64,000 nucleotides of DNA from Mycobacterium marinum (GTDB lineage Bacteria > Actinomycetota > Actinomycetes > Mycobacteriales > Mycobacteriaceae): NCBI RefSeq assembly GCF_003391395.1, contig NZ_CP024190.1, forward strand, positions 682,001-746,000, in the 5' to 3' direction. Below the pieces are notes generated by a model. The model did not search any database and was not told the origin of the DNA. It saw only the letters and a list, made by a program, of their open reading frames with translations. Each line of letters opens with the position of its first letter. Position 1 is the stretch's first letter. The position numbers were made by a program, and so were the translations under genes. Below are positions 30,106-38,434 of the stretch, one piece after another.

Positions 30106-31287
30106 CTAGGGCAGTGGATCATGCTGGATGCGTTCCAGCGGAGCGCCTTTGGCGATCAGTGCGGCCTTGGTGGTGCGAACCATGGCCGGCCCGCCGCAGA
30201 TCAGGATTTGCCGATCGCCCCAGTTGCCGTAGTTGGTGACCACTTCGGCCAGCCGGCCGGTCTGGCGCACGTGCAGGCCGCGCGGCGGTGATACATCGGG
30301 ATAGTCGGTGGCCCAGGACGGGTCGAGCTTGTATTCGGCGACCGGAGAAACCGAAAGCCACGGGTTGTGCGCCGCAACCTGCCAAAGCGTGCGCAGGTCA
30401 TAGAGTTCGCAGAAGTAGCGCGCGCCGAAAAACAGGTGCACTCGTGGATTGTCGACAAAGCGGCCCATATCCAAAATCAGCGCCCGCAACGGGGCCAGAC
30501 CGGTGCTGCCGGCGACCATGAGCACGTCACCGCCGGTGCGGTCGACGTGCAAGCCGCCGTGCGGGCTCGCCAAGCGCCACCGGTCGCCGGTCCGAGTTTC
30601 GTTGACCATCGCGGTGCTGACCAGCCCGCCGGGCACCACGCGGACATGGAATTCGATCCGCCCTTCGAGGTCGGCCGGAATGGCGGGGCTGAGGTAACGC
30701 CAGCGGCGCGGACACTGCGGGACTTGGACATTGACGTATTGGCCGGGGTGGTAGGGCATTGGGCGGTCCAGTTGCAGCCTGATCACCGCCAGATCGCGCG
30801 ACACCGGGATGTGCTCGATTACCGTTGCGTCCCACCACGCGGGTCCGTCCTCGGAATCGGCCGCGCCGCTCATCACCCCGACGATCAGATTGAGAGATTG
30901 CTCAGCGGCGCGCGCGACCGAATCGGTCCAGGAACTGCCGAGATGACTGCGCAACGTGGTCTGCAGGGCGCGCCGCAACGTCTCGTATTGGGTTGGCTGC
31001 ACACCGTATTTGCGGTGATCCCGGCCGAGCTGTGCCAGGAAGGCAATCGGCTCCTCGGCGCGCTGTGCGACGAGCTCGCTGTACACCCAGTGCAGTGCAC
31101 GTGTGAAAGCTGCGCGCTGGCCGCTCATTTCGGGTGGGAACAAGTCGCGCACCGAACTGTCCAGGGAGAACCAGTTGGTGTAGAAGCTGCGGACGAGTTC
31201 GCTGGATTGCGTTTTGTGGTCTAAGTCGGGTTGCGGTGCGAAGGCGTCCCGCAGCACCCGCAGCGCGTCTCGGTCCTCAAGGCCCAC
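30106..31287 (-). CDS. Type II flavohaemoglobin / globin-coupled FAD-NAD(P)H oxidoreductase (Rv0385-like)
   Basis: The 393-aa protein has an N-terminal globin domain (about residues 1-140) with a plausible proximal His in GRDHRKYGVQPTQY, then a ferredoxin-reductase domain with a PYHPGQYVNVQVP FAD segment and RYLSP in place of the usual RxYS, and an NAD(P) segment GSTGLAPLRAL (about residues 259-269) and CGGPAMV. The length matches Mtb Rv0385 (about 390 aa), described as a type II flavohaemoglobin with electron-transfer properties unlike NO-dioxygenating type I enzymes. In Mtb it lies divergent from clpB; here the pair is still divergent but a PE_PGRS gene has come between them. A TAGAAT hexamer 8 nt before the GTG may be its -10. 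Confidence 0.9.
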   Translation of the reverse strand: MGLEDRDALRVLRDAFAPQPDLDHKTQSSELVRSFYTNWFSLDSSVRDLFPPEMSGQRAAFTRALHWVYSELVAQRAEEPIAFLAQLGRDHRKYGVQPTQYETLRRALQTTLRSHLGSSWTDSVARAAEQSLNLIVGVMSGAADSEDGPAWWDATVIEHIPVSRDLAVIRLQLDRPMPYHPGQYVNVQVPQCPRRWRYLSPAIPADLEGRIEFHVRVVPGGLVSTAMVNETRTGDRWRLASPHGGLHVDRTGGDVLMVAGSTGLAPLRALILDMGRFVDNPRVHLFFGARYFCELYDLRTLWQVAAHNPWLSVSPVAEYKLDPSWATDYPDVSPPRGLHVRQTGRLAEVVTNYGNWGDRQILICGGPAMVRTTKAALIAKGAPLERIQHDPLP

Positions 31288-31412
31288 GGACCACGATTCT
31301 AGGCTTGCCGGGACGCACCGGGGATCGCGATTGGGCTACTGGCTCGCGGTGCACGGCCCAAGGTGGTCCGCGGTGCCGCTGGAACTCGCAGCTAGTCGCC
31401 GACCAGAGATGG

Positions 31413-34346
31413 TCATGCGACGCCGCCGGGGCCGCCGGTGCCGCCTGGGCCGCCGTTCTGGCTGGTGCTCGCCGTCCCCGGCAGGCCGCCTGTGCCGGGC
31501 CCACCCGACCCCGCGCCGCCATGCCCGCCGTCGCCTCCTTCTCCTCCGCCGGTGAGCCCGTAGCCGCCGGCCCCGCCGTCCCCGCCGTCGCCACCCACGC
31601 CGTCGCCGCCGGTGCCGCCGGCCCCGCCGTCCCCGCCGTCGCCGCCGGGGCTGGCGGCGCCACTAATGCCGCCGGCCCCGCCGCGGCCACCGTCGCCGCC
31701 GTACCCGTTGGTGCCATCGCCGCCGTGTCCGCCGTTACCGCCGTTCCCGCCCGGGCTTTCCCCAGGGATTTGCTGGCCGCTACCGGGGATTACCGTGGCA
31801 CCGCCGTAATTGCCATTACCGCCGCGGCCACCGTCGCCGCCGCCAGCGATACCGGTGCCGCCGTCGCCGCCATTGCCGCCGTCTCCACCCGCCGCATGGC
31901 TGTTGCTGGTTGAGCCGTACCCGCCGTCGCCGCCGGTGCCGCCGGTACCGCCGAAGTAGCCGTCACCACCCCGGCCTCCAGCGCCGCCGGCACCACCCGA
32001 TGCGTCGGCAGGCCCGCCTGCGGATGTGGCGGCGCTACCGCCGGTGCCGCCGGTGCCGCCCATACCTCCCGTGCCGCTGGAGCCGCCGTATCCGCCGTTT
32101 CCGCCGGTGCCGCCGGTGCCGCCCTGGCCATGCACGTTGCTGCCGCCGGTGCCGCCGGTTCCGCCGGTGCCGCCAGTACCCAAGGCGCCATCGGCGCCCT
32201 TGGCGCCGTTGACCGAGCCGGTGCCGCCGGTCCCGCCGGTGCCGCCGATGGCGGCGGCGCCGCCATCGCCACCCTGGCCACCGGTGCCGGCGATCTGCGT
32301 CGGCGTACCGGCGGTGCCGGTACCCCCGGTGCCTCCCTTACCGGCCGCGCCGGCATCTCCGCCCTTGCCGCCCTCGCCGCCGGCGCCTTGGCTGGCGATG
32401 TTGCCAGCCGCGTCGCTGCCGCCGGCGCCGCCGGTCCCGCCGGAGCCACCGTTGCCGCCGGCGCCAGCGTCGCCGCCGTCGCCACCGGTGCCGGCCGGGG
32501 CGGTGGCGTTTGCTCCGCCAGCTCCGGTGCCGCCCGTGCCGCCGCCGCCGCCGGTGCCGCCGCTTCCGCCCTCACCGCCGCTTCCGCTGTGGGTTCCACC
32601 GGCTCCACCGGCTCCACCGGTTCCGCCGTTGCCGCCATCGGATCCTCGGGTGCCATTTCCTGCCGCGTCGGTGGTGCCATTGGCTCCGGTATGGCCCGCT
32701 CCGCCATCGCCGCCGGCCCCGCCATTGCCGACTTGACCGCCGGCTCCGCCGGCGCCGCCGGTCCCGCCATCTTGGCTGGCCAGGGCGCCATCGGCGCCCT
32801 TCCCGCCGTCGCCGCCGTTACCGCCGCTCGTTGGGGCCTGGCCAGAGTCGCCGGTGCTACCGGTAGTGGAGCCAAATCCTCCCGTTCCGCCGGCGCCGCC
32901 GCGCCCGGGGTCACCGCCCCTGCCGCCGGCTCCACCGATCCCGGTGCCGTTGTTGGCATATGTGCCGGTAGCACCCTTCCCGCCGTCGCCGGGGGCCCCA
33001 CCCGTGCCGCCGTCGCCACCGGATCCACCGGCACCTTGGACGCCGCTGCTGCCGAACAGACCACCCGCGCCGCCCGCGCCCCCGGTCCCACCAACACCAC
33101 CTGCGCCGCCGTCACCGCCATCTCCGCCGGCTTGGCCGGCCGCACCCAGAGTGGCGCCCCCAAGACCGGTCACCCCCGCGCCGCCGTTGCCACCGTGTCC
33201 GCCGGCACCGCCCATCCCACCGGCGCCACCGGCCCCGGACAGCAGACCTCCGACGCCACCGGCGCCACCGGCACCACCGGCGCCACCGACGCCACCGACG
33301 ACACCGGGATCGCCAGCGTCCATGCCCGCAGTACCCGCGGCGCCGGTGGCGCCCGCCGCCCCGAGCCCGCCCGTCCCGCCGTCTCCGATGAGCCAGGCGC
33401 GGCCACCCGCGCCACCCGCTCCACCCGTCTCGCCCAGTGCGGTAGCTGCGCCGCCGGCGCCGCCGTCGCCGCCGCTGCCGTAGGCAAATCCGCCGTTTCC
33501 GCCGGCACCGCCGGCCGAGCCCGCCCCGCCGTCGCCGCCGGCGCCGCCGTTACCGGTCAGCCAGGCCGTTCCGCCGTCGCCGCCGGCCGCGCCCGCTCCG
33601 CCGAGACCGCCGTTGCCGGCGTTGCCGTAGAGCCATCCGCTGTTTCCGCCGGCACCGCCGGCCGCGCCGGCGCCACTGTCGCCGCCGGCGCCGCCGTTAC
33701 CGATCAGCCAGGCCCTTCCGCCGGCCCCGCCGGCCGCGCCCGCTCCGCCGAGACCGCCGTTACCGGCGTTGCCGTAGAGCCATCCGCTGTTTCCGCCGAC
33801 CCCGCCGGCCGCCCCGGCACCACCGGTTCCCCCGGCCCCGCCGTTGCCGATCAGGCCGGCCGCTCCGCCGGCACCACCGGCCAGTCCCGGGGTCGGCTGC
33901 GAGTAGCCCGCGCCGCCATTGCCGTACAGCAAACCGCCCGCCCCGCCGTTGGGATTGGCCGCGGTGCCGGCAGCGCCGTCGCCGATCATCGGACGCCCCA
34001 GTAGCTCTTGGCTACGGGCATTGACTTCGCGCAATAGCGCCTGTCCGGCGGCCCTCAATGGCGCGGTGTTGGCCGCCTCGCTACCCAGGTAGGCCGCCCC
34101 CGCATCGCTGAGTGCTCGGACAAATTCGTCGTGGAATACCGCGGCTCGCGCGCTGAGCAGTTGGTACTGCTCGCCGTAGGCGGTGAACACCGATGTGACT
34201 GCCGATGACACTTCATCGAGGCCGGCGGCCGTCAACTCGGTGGTCGGCAGGGCGGCCCAGCTGGTGGCCGAGCGCAGGGCCGAACCGATTCCAGCCACGT
34301 CCGCCGCCGTAGCCGCCAAGGCCTCCGGCGCAACCAAAAAAGACAT
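31413..34346 (-). CDS. PE_PGRS family protein (977 aa)
   Basis: The start ATG at 34346 gives MSFLVAPEALAATAADVAGIG, the standard PE opening with Pro-Glu at 7-8, and has an AGGGGGG ribosome binding site 6 nt upstream. The PE domain (about 1-95) leads to the conserved linker (LLREVNARSQELLGRPMIGDG) and then about 830 residues of Gly-Gly-Ala/Gly-Gly-X PGRS repeats with no distinct C-terminal domain; it ends GGPGGTGGPGGVA. Near the start of the PGRS part there is a 147-bp (49-aa) tandem repeat. PE_PGRS proteins are ESX-5 substrates at the mycobacterial surface and bind calcium in some cases. It is located between the Rv0385 homologue and clpB, where Mtb has no gene. Confidence 0.95.
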   Translation of the reverse strand: MSFLVAPEALAATAADVAGIGSALRSATSWAALPTTELTAAGLDEVSSAVTSVFTAYGEQYQLLSARAAVFHDEFVRALSDAGAAYLGSEAANTAPLRAAGQALLREVNARSQELLGRPMIGDGAAGTAANPNGGAGGLLYGNGGAGYSQPTPGLAGGAGGAAGLIGNGGAGGTGGAGAAGGVGGNSGWLYGNAGNGGLGGAGAAGGAGGRAWLIGNGGAGGDSGAGAAGGAGGNSGWLYGNAGNGGLGGAGAAGGDGGTAWLTGNGGAGGDGGAGSAGGAGGNGGFAYGSGGDGGAGGAATALGETGGAGGAGGRAWLIGDGGTGGLGAAGATGAAGTAGMDAGDPGVVGGVGGAGGAGGAGGVGGLLSGAGGAGGMGGAGGHGGNGGAGVTGLGGATLGAAGQAGGDGGDGGAGGVGGTGGAGGAGGLFGSSGVQGAGGSGGDGGTGGAPGDGGKGATGTYANNGTGIGGAGGRGGDPGRGGAGGTGGFGSTTGSTGDSGQAPTSGGNGGDGGKGADGALASQDGGTGGAGGAGGQVGNGGAGGDGGAGHTGANGTTDAAGNGTRGSDGGNGGTGGAGGAGGTHSGSGGEGGSGGTGGGGGTGGTGAGGANATAPAGTGGDGGDAGAGGNGGSGGTGGAGGSDAAGNIASQGAGGEGGKGGDAGAAGKGGTGGTGTAGTPTQIAGTGGQGGDGGAAAIGGTGGTGGTGSVNGAKGADGALGTGGTGGTGGTGGSNVHGQGGTGGTGGNGGYGGSSGTGGMGGTGGTGGSAATSAGGPADASGGAGGAGGRGGDGYFGGTGGTGGDGGYGSTSNSHAAGGDGGNGGDGGTGIAGGGDGGRGGNGNYGGATVIPGSGQQIPGESPGGNGGNGGHGGDGTNGYGGDGGRGGAGGISGAASPGGDGGDGGAGGTGGDGVGGDGGDGGAGGYGLTGGGEGGDGGHGGAGSGGPGTGGLPGTASTSQNGGPGGTGGPGGVA
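33454..33894 (-). repeat. 147-bp tandem repeat inside the PE_PGRS gene (three copies)
   Basis: Copies begin near 33454, 33601 and 33748, with an exact 147-bp step (49 codons). The last two are nearly identical over most of their length, encoding the GNAGNGGLGGAGAAGG ... NSGWLY block; the first is more diverged. The in-frame unit suggests expansion by recombination or slippage. Confidence 0.8.
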
Positions 34347-34619
34347 CGCGAACCCCCCTAAGTCCAGCAAACCGGACTTCGTGCAGTGAGATACTTATGC
34401 TTCCTAACAAGCTACCTGGGGTTTCGCTGTGCAACGTGGGGTTTGCCCGAACGGGTTGCTGGCCAACGACTTTGGGTCGCGGTGTGGCCTAGCTAACTTG
34501 GCGCCAACGTGGCCTCTCGCGCCGACGGTCGGTGGCGGGCAGGGTTGTCGAGCTATTTGGCGCGCGCTGGCCGGTAGGTCGGACCCGCCCCTGGATTACC
34601 GGCGGACAAAAAAGCTAGA

Positions 34620-34640
34620 GTTGAGCGGAACAGACTCAAC
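34620..34640 (+). promoter_or_regulatory. HAIR element (HspR operator) upstream of clpB
   Basis: GTTGAGC-N7-ACTCAAC has exactly the same arms as HAIR 1 of dnaK, and the flanks agree too (CTTGA follows both). The 7-nt spacer is GGAACAG, whose first six bases are the -35 of a SigH-type promoter. HspR control of clpB is established in Mtb. Confidence 0.9.
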
Positions 34641-34652
34641 CTTGACGGCGTT
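34627..34652 (+). promoter_or_regulatory. SigH-type promoter of clpB, nested in the HspR box
   Basis: GGAACA (34627-34632), a 16-nt spacer and CGTT (34649-34652) match GGAAYA-N16-20-SGTT. The -35 lies inside the HAIR spacer, so HspR and the SigH holoenzyme cannot bind together. The predicted start is near 34658-34661, leaving a leader of about 40 nt before the GTG. Confidence 0.7.
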
Positions 34653-34702
34653 ACACAACCCGAGAACCATTTTTTCAGATACTTACCCCGAACGGAGCTG
34701 TC

Positions 34703-37249
34703 GTGGATTCTTTCAACCCGACCACCAAGACGCAGGCGGCCCTGACGTCGGCTCTGCAGGCGGCTTCGGCTGCCGGCAATCCCGAAATTCGGCCGGCGCA
34801 TCTGCTGATGGCCCTGTTGACGCAGGCCGATGGCATCGCCGCGCCGCTGCTCGAGGCCGTTGGCGTCGACCCCGCCACCATCCGCACCGAGGCGCAGCGC
34901 CTAGTTGACCGGTTGCCGCAGGCCAGTGGGGCCAGCACGCAGCCGCAGTTATCCCGCGAGTCACTGGCCGCCATCACCACCGCCCAGCAACTGGCTACCG
35001 AGATGGACGACGAGTACGTCTCCACCGAGCACGTGCTGGTCGGGCTGGCCACCGGCGACTCCGAGGTCGCCAAGCTATTGACCGGGCATGGGGCCTCGCC
35101 GCAGGCGCTGCGCGAGGCCTTCGTCAAGGTACGCGGTAGCGCCCGGGTGACCAGCCCCGAACCGGAAGCGACGTACCAGGCGCTGGAGAAATACTCGACC
35201 GACCTGACCGCGCGGGCCCGCGAAGGAAAGCTCGACCCGGTGATCGGGCGAGACAACGAGATTCGCCGCGTGGTGCAGGTCCTGTCGCGGCGCACCAAGA
35301 ACAACCCGGTGCTCATCGGTGAACCCGGCGTCGGCAAGACCGCGATCGTGGAGGGTCTGGCCCAGCGCATCGTGGCCGGCGACGTCCCAGAGAGTCTGCG
35401 CGACAAGACGATCGTCGCGCTGGACCTCGGCTCGATGGTGGCCGGCTCGAAGTACCGGGGTGAATTCGAGGAGCGGCTCAAGGCCGTCCTCGACGACATC
35501 AAGAACTCGGCCGGGCAGATCATCACCTTCATCGACGAACTGCACACCATCGTCGGTGCCGGCGCGACCGGTGAAGGCGCGATGGATGCCGGCAACATGA
35601 TCAAGCCCATGCTGGCCCGCGGCGAGCTCCGGTTGGTCGGTGCCACCACGCTCGACGAGTACCGCAAGCACATCGAGAAGGACGCCGCACTGGAACGCCG
35701 CTTCCAGCAGGTGTACGTCGGTGAGCCCTCGGCGGAGGACACCATCGGCATTCTGCGCGGACTCAAGGACCGCTACGAGGTGCACCATGGCGTCCGGATT
35801 ACCGACTCTGCGCTGGTGGCCGCCGCGACGCTGTCCGACCGCTACATCACCGCGCGGTTCCTGCCGGACAAGGCCATCGACCTCGTTGACGAGGCCGCTA
35901 GCCGGCTGCGGATGGAAATCGATTCGCGCCCCGTCGAGATCGACGAGGTCGAGCGGCTGGTGCGCCGGCTGGAGATCGAAGAAATGGCGCTGTCCAAGGA
36001 AGAGGACGACGCCTCCAAAGATCGGCTGGAAAAGCTGCGCGCCGAGCTGGCCGACAAGAAAGAAGAGCTGGCAGAACTCACGACCAGATGGCAGAACGAG
36101 AAGAACTCCATCGAGATCGTCCGCGAGCTCAAAGAGCAGTTGGACGCCCTGCGTGGGGAATCCGAGCGCGCTGAGCGCGATGGTGACCTGGCCAAGGCAG
36201 CCGAGCTGCGCTACGGGCGCATACCGGAGATGGAGAAGAAGCTCGACGCTGCCGTGCCGCACGCGCAAGCCCGCGAGCAGGTGATGCTCAAGGAAGAGGT
36301 CGGTCCCGACGACATCGCCGAGGTGGTGTCGGCATGGACCGGCATTCCCGCCGGACGCATGCTCGAAGGCGAGACGGCCAAGCTGCTGCGAATGGAAGAC
36401 GAGCTGGGCCACCGCGTCATCGGGCAGAAGAAGGCGGTGCAGGCCGTCTCTGACGCCGTGCGGCGCTCTCGGGCCGGGGTCGCCGACCCCAACCGGCCGA
36501 CCGGCTCGTTCATGTTCCTCGGCCCCACCGGTGTCGGCAAGACCGAGCTGGCCAAGGCGCTGGCGGAGTTCTTGTTCGACGACGAGCGCGCGATGGTGCG
36601 CATCGACATGAGCGAGTACGGCGAGAAGCACTCGGTGGCCCGCCTCGTCGGTGCCCCTCCCGGCTACATCGGTTACGACCAGGGCGGTCAGCTGACCGAG
36701 GCGGTGCGGCGGCGTCCCTACACGGTGATCCTGTTCGACGAGATCGAGAAGGCCCACCCGGACGTGTTCGACGTGCTGCTGCAGGTTCTCGACGAGGGCC
36801 GGCTGACCGACGGGCAGGGCCGTACGGTCGACTTCCGCAACACCATCCTGATCTTGACGTCCAACCTCGGGTCGGGCGGCACCCCGGACCAGGTGATGGC
36901 GGCGGTGCGGGCGGCCTTCAAGCCGGAGTTCATCAACCGGCTCGACGATGTGCTGATCTTCGACGCCCTCAACCCCGACGAACTGGTGCAGATCGTCGAC
37001 ATCCAGCTCCAACAGCTGGACAAGCGGCTGGCCCAGCGTCGTCTGCAACTCGAGGTGTCGCTGCCGGCCAAGGAATGGCTGGCGCAGCGCGGATTCGACC
37101 CCGTGTACGGCGCCCGCCCGTTGCGTCGGTTGGTGCAACAGGCGATCGGCGACCAGTTGGCCAAGATGCTGCTGGCCGGTCAGGTGCACGACGGCGACAC
37201 GGTGCCGGTCAATGTCAGCGCCGACGGCGAATCGCTGGTCCTCGGTTAA
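34703..37249 (+). CDS. clpB: ATP-dependent disaggregase ClpB (Hsp100)
   Basis: The 848-aa protein has the complete ClpB layout: N-terminal Clp repeat domain, AAA+ module 1 with Walker A GEPGVGKT (from residue 206), a coiled-coil middle domain (about 400-530, LEIEEMALSKEEDDASKDRL...), AAA+ module 2 with Walker A GPTGVGKT (from residue 607), and the C-terminal D2-small domain. The length equals that of Mtb ClpB (Rv0384c). Translation starts at GTG. ClpB cooperates with DnaK/DnaJ/GrpE to resolve aggregates. HspR and SigH sites lie directly upstream. Its stop TAA is shared with the convergent hydratase gene. Confidence 0.99.
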   Translation: MDSFNPTTKTQAALTSALQAASAAGNPEIRPAHLLMALLTQADGIAAPLLEAVGVDPATIRTEAQRLVDRLPQASGASTQPQLSRESLAAITTAQQLATEMDDEYVSTEHVLVGLATGDSEVAKLLTGHGASPQALREAFVKVRGSARVTSPEPEATYQALEKYSTDLTARAREGKLDPVIGRDNEIRRVVQVLSRRTKNNPVLIGEPGVGKTAIVEGLAQRIVAGDVPESLRDKTIVALDLGSMVAGSKYRGEFEERLKAVLDDIKNSAGQIITFIDELHTIVGAGATGEGAMDAGNMIKPMLARGELRLVGATTLDEYRKHIEKDAALERRFQQVYVGEPSAEDTIGILRGLKDRYEVHHGVRITDSALVAAATLSDRYITARFLPDKAIDLVDEAASRLRMEIDSRPVEIDEVERLVRRLEIEEMALSKEEDDASKDRLEKLRAELADKKEELAELTTRWQNEKNSIEIVRELKEQLDALRGESERAERDGDLAKAAELRYGRIPEMEKKLDAAVPHAQAREQVMLKEEVGPDDIAEVVSAWTGIPAGRMLEGETAKLLRMEDELGHRVIGQKKAVQAVSDAVRRSRAGVADPNRPTGSFMFLGPTGVGKTELAKALAEFLFDDERAMVRIDMSEYGEKHSVARLVGAPPGYIGYDQGGQLTEAVRRRPYTVILFDEIEKAHPDVFDVLLQVLDEGRLTDGQGRTVDFRNTILILTSNLGSGGTPDQVMAAVRAAFKPEFINRLDDVLIFDALNPDELVQIVDIQLQQLDKRLAQRRLQLEVSLPAKEWLAQRGFDPVYGARPLRRLVQQAIGDQLAKMLLAGQVHDGDTVPVNVSADGESLVLG
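37246..37249. other. Shared convergent stop TTAA
   Basis: The palindromic TTAA gives TAA to clpB (37247-37249) and TAA to the hydratase gene (37248-37246). The two genes have no intergenic space, so no terminator can lie between them. Confidence 0.95.
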
Positions 37250-38076
37250 GTCGCAGGAGGTTTCGGGGCGGCGCCCAGCTCGAATTCTCGGGTCTGGGCG
37301 CCGGCCTCGATGACCGCCTGCAATCGCCGGCGGGTGTCGGGCAGCGCGAGCGTTTCGCGTAAGAGCTGATCCTCCATGCGCAGACCGGTAGTCAGATCTG
37401 TTCGCTGGTCCAGCGCGACGTCCACGGCGCGTTTGGCCGCCGCGATGGCCTCTTTGGGATACGACGCGATGCGCCCGGCGAGCTTGTCGACGAATCGCCA
37501 CAGCTCCTCGCCCGGTAGCGCCCGATTGACATACCCCCAGGCCTGGGCCGTCGCAGCGTCGATATCCCGGCATCCGAGGATCACCTCGAGCGCCCGTGCA
37601 CGGCCGACCAGGTGCGGTAGCCGTTGGGTGCCGCCGCCCCCGGGGATGATGCCCACCGACACCTCGGGGTGGCCCAGCACCGTCGTGCCCAGCGCGGCGT
37701 AGCGCATGTCGAACGCCATCGCGAACTCGCAGCCGCCGCCGCGGCACGCGCCCTCGATGACGGCGATCGTGGCCTTGGGCAGGCCGCGCAACGCTTGCAT
37801 GGCGGCATTGAATCGCGACAGCTCGTCATGGCGGGCGGTGTCGTCGGCCGGCAAGTCACTGATTAGCGAGACATCGGCGTGCGCGATGAAGAATTCCGGA
37901 TCGGCCGAGTCGACGATCAACACCCGCACCTCGTTGTCGGCCGCGACTTGGTTGGTGAGGAGTTCGATTTCGGTCAGCAGGTCAACGTCTAAGAGGTTGA
38001 CCGGCGGGTGGTCGATGGTGGCCCGGCAAATCCCGTCGGCGCTGACGACTCGTAAGAGCCGGAAATCCTGGTGCAT
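37246..38076 (-). CDS. Enoyl-CoA hydratase/isomerase family protein
   Basis: The 276-aa protein is a crotonase: IDHPPVNLLDVDLL, the oxyanion-hole segments FFIAHADVSL and EGACRGGGCEFAMAFDMRYA, and HPEVSVGIIPGGGGTQRLPHLVG. The ATG at 38076 is chosen over an ATG 42 nt upstream because GGAGG lies 7 nt before it. At the first catalytic Glu position of standard hydratases there is Glu (HPEVSVGIIPG) but the second falls on Gly, so activity may be isomerase- or hydrolase-like. It converges on clpB. I do not recall a crotonase at this place in Mtb, so it may be an accessory gene. Confidence 0.87.
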   Translation of the reverse strand: MHQDFRLLRVVSADGICRATIDHPPVNLLDVDLLTEIELLTNQVAADNEVRVLIVDSADPEFFIAHADVSLISDLPADDTARHDELSRFNAAMQALRGLPKATIAVIEGACRGGGCEFAMAFDMRYAALGTTVLGHPEVSVGIIPGGGGTQRLPHLVGRARALEVILGCRDIDAATAQAWGYVNRALPGEELWRFVDKLAGRIASYPKEAIAAAKRAVDVALDQRTDLTTGLRMEDQLLRETLALPDTRRRLQAVIEAGAQTREFELGAAPKPPAT

Positions 38077-38434
38077 CCCTAGGCCTCCGAGAAATTCACG
38101 TACCGCCGATATTGCCATCGCCGTGGTGTCTGGCCATTACTGCCGCAAAGAGTTCGCCCATTGCGTCACCCGGGGAGCCCCTGCCGGCGTCGCGCACCAG
38201 GCCAAACTCCCGTCGCCGCGCGCACAGCATTGCGATTTGTTGCAAGGCGACAAACCTCACATCGGCTCACCCAAGGCTCACATCAGCGCACCGCAACGGG
38301 TGTCCAACCCGGCACATCAAACCCGAAAAGGCGGGTTACCGGGTGGGGGGCAGGCCGGGGTATAAAGTCCTGTGATTGGGTTGTGACCTGCTCGGATTAT
38401 TTACTGGGTCCGCAGAGCAGATAGGCTGTGCGGA
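38077..38434. other. 358-bp intergenic region upstream of ttfA and the hydratase gene
   Basis: Divergent upstream region. The hydratase ribosome binding site lies at its left end and the ttfA -10 at its right end. Short open frames (for example 38112-38375) show no recognisable domain and no coding signature. Confidence 0.55.
38422..38427 (+). promoter_or_regulatory. Putative leaderless -10 (TAGGCT) of ttfA
   Basis: TAGGCT is followed by 7 nt and the ttfA ATG at 38435. There is no room for a ribosome binding site, so a leaderless transcript is likely. Confidence 0.55.

Larger units (their letters stand above)
34347..34702. other. Divergent promoter region between PE_PGRS and clpB (356 bp)
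   Basis: Contains no gene. The clpB-proximal third holds the HspR box and SigH-type promoter listed separately. The PE_PGRS-proximal part has only the PE_PGRS ribosome binding site and no clear promoter motif I can name. Confidence 0.7.

Noticed and set aside
32130..34004. 624-aa Ala-rich frame opposite the PE_PGRS gene
   Set aside because: GGC/GCC repeats leave all frames open; the PE domain and ribosome binding site support only the minus strand.
35075..37747. 890-aa open frame antisense to clpB
   Set aside because: Same artefact; it also runs through the end of clpB into the opposite hydratase gene, with Arg/His/Gly-biased composition.
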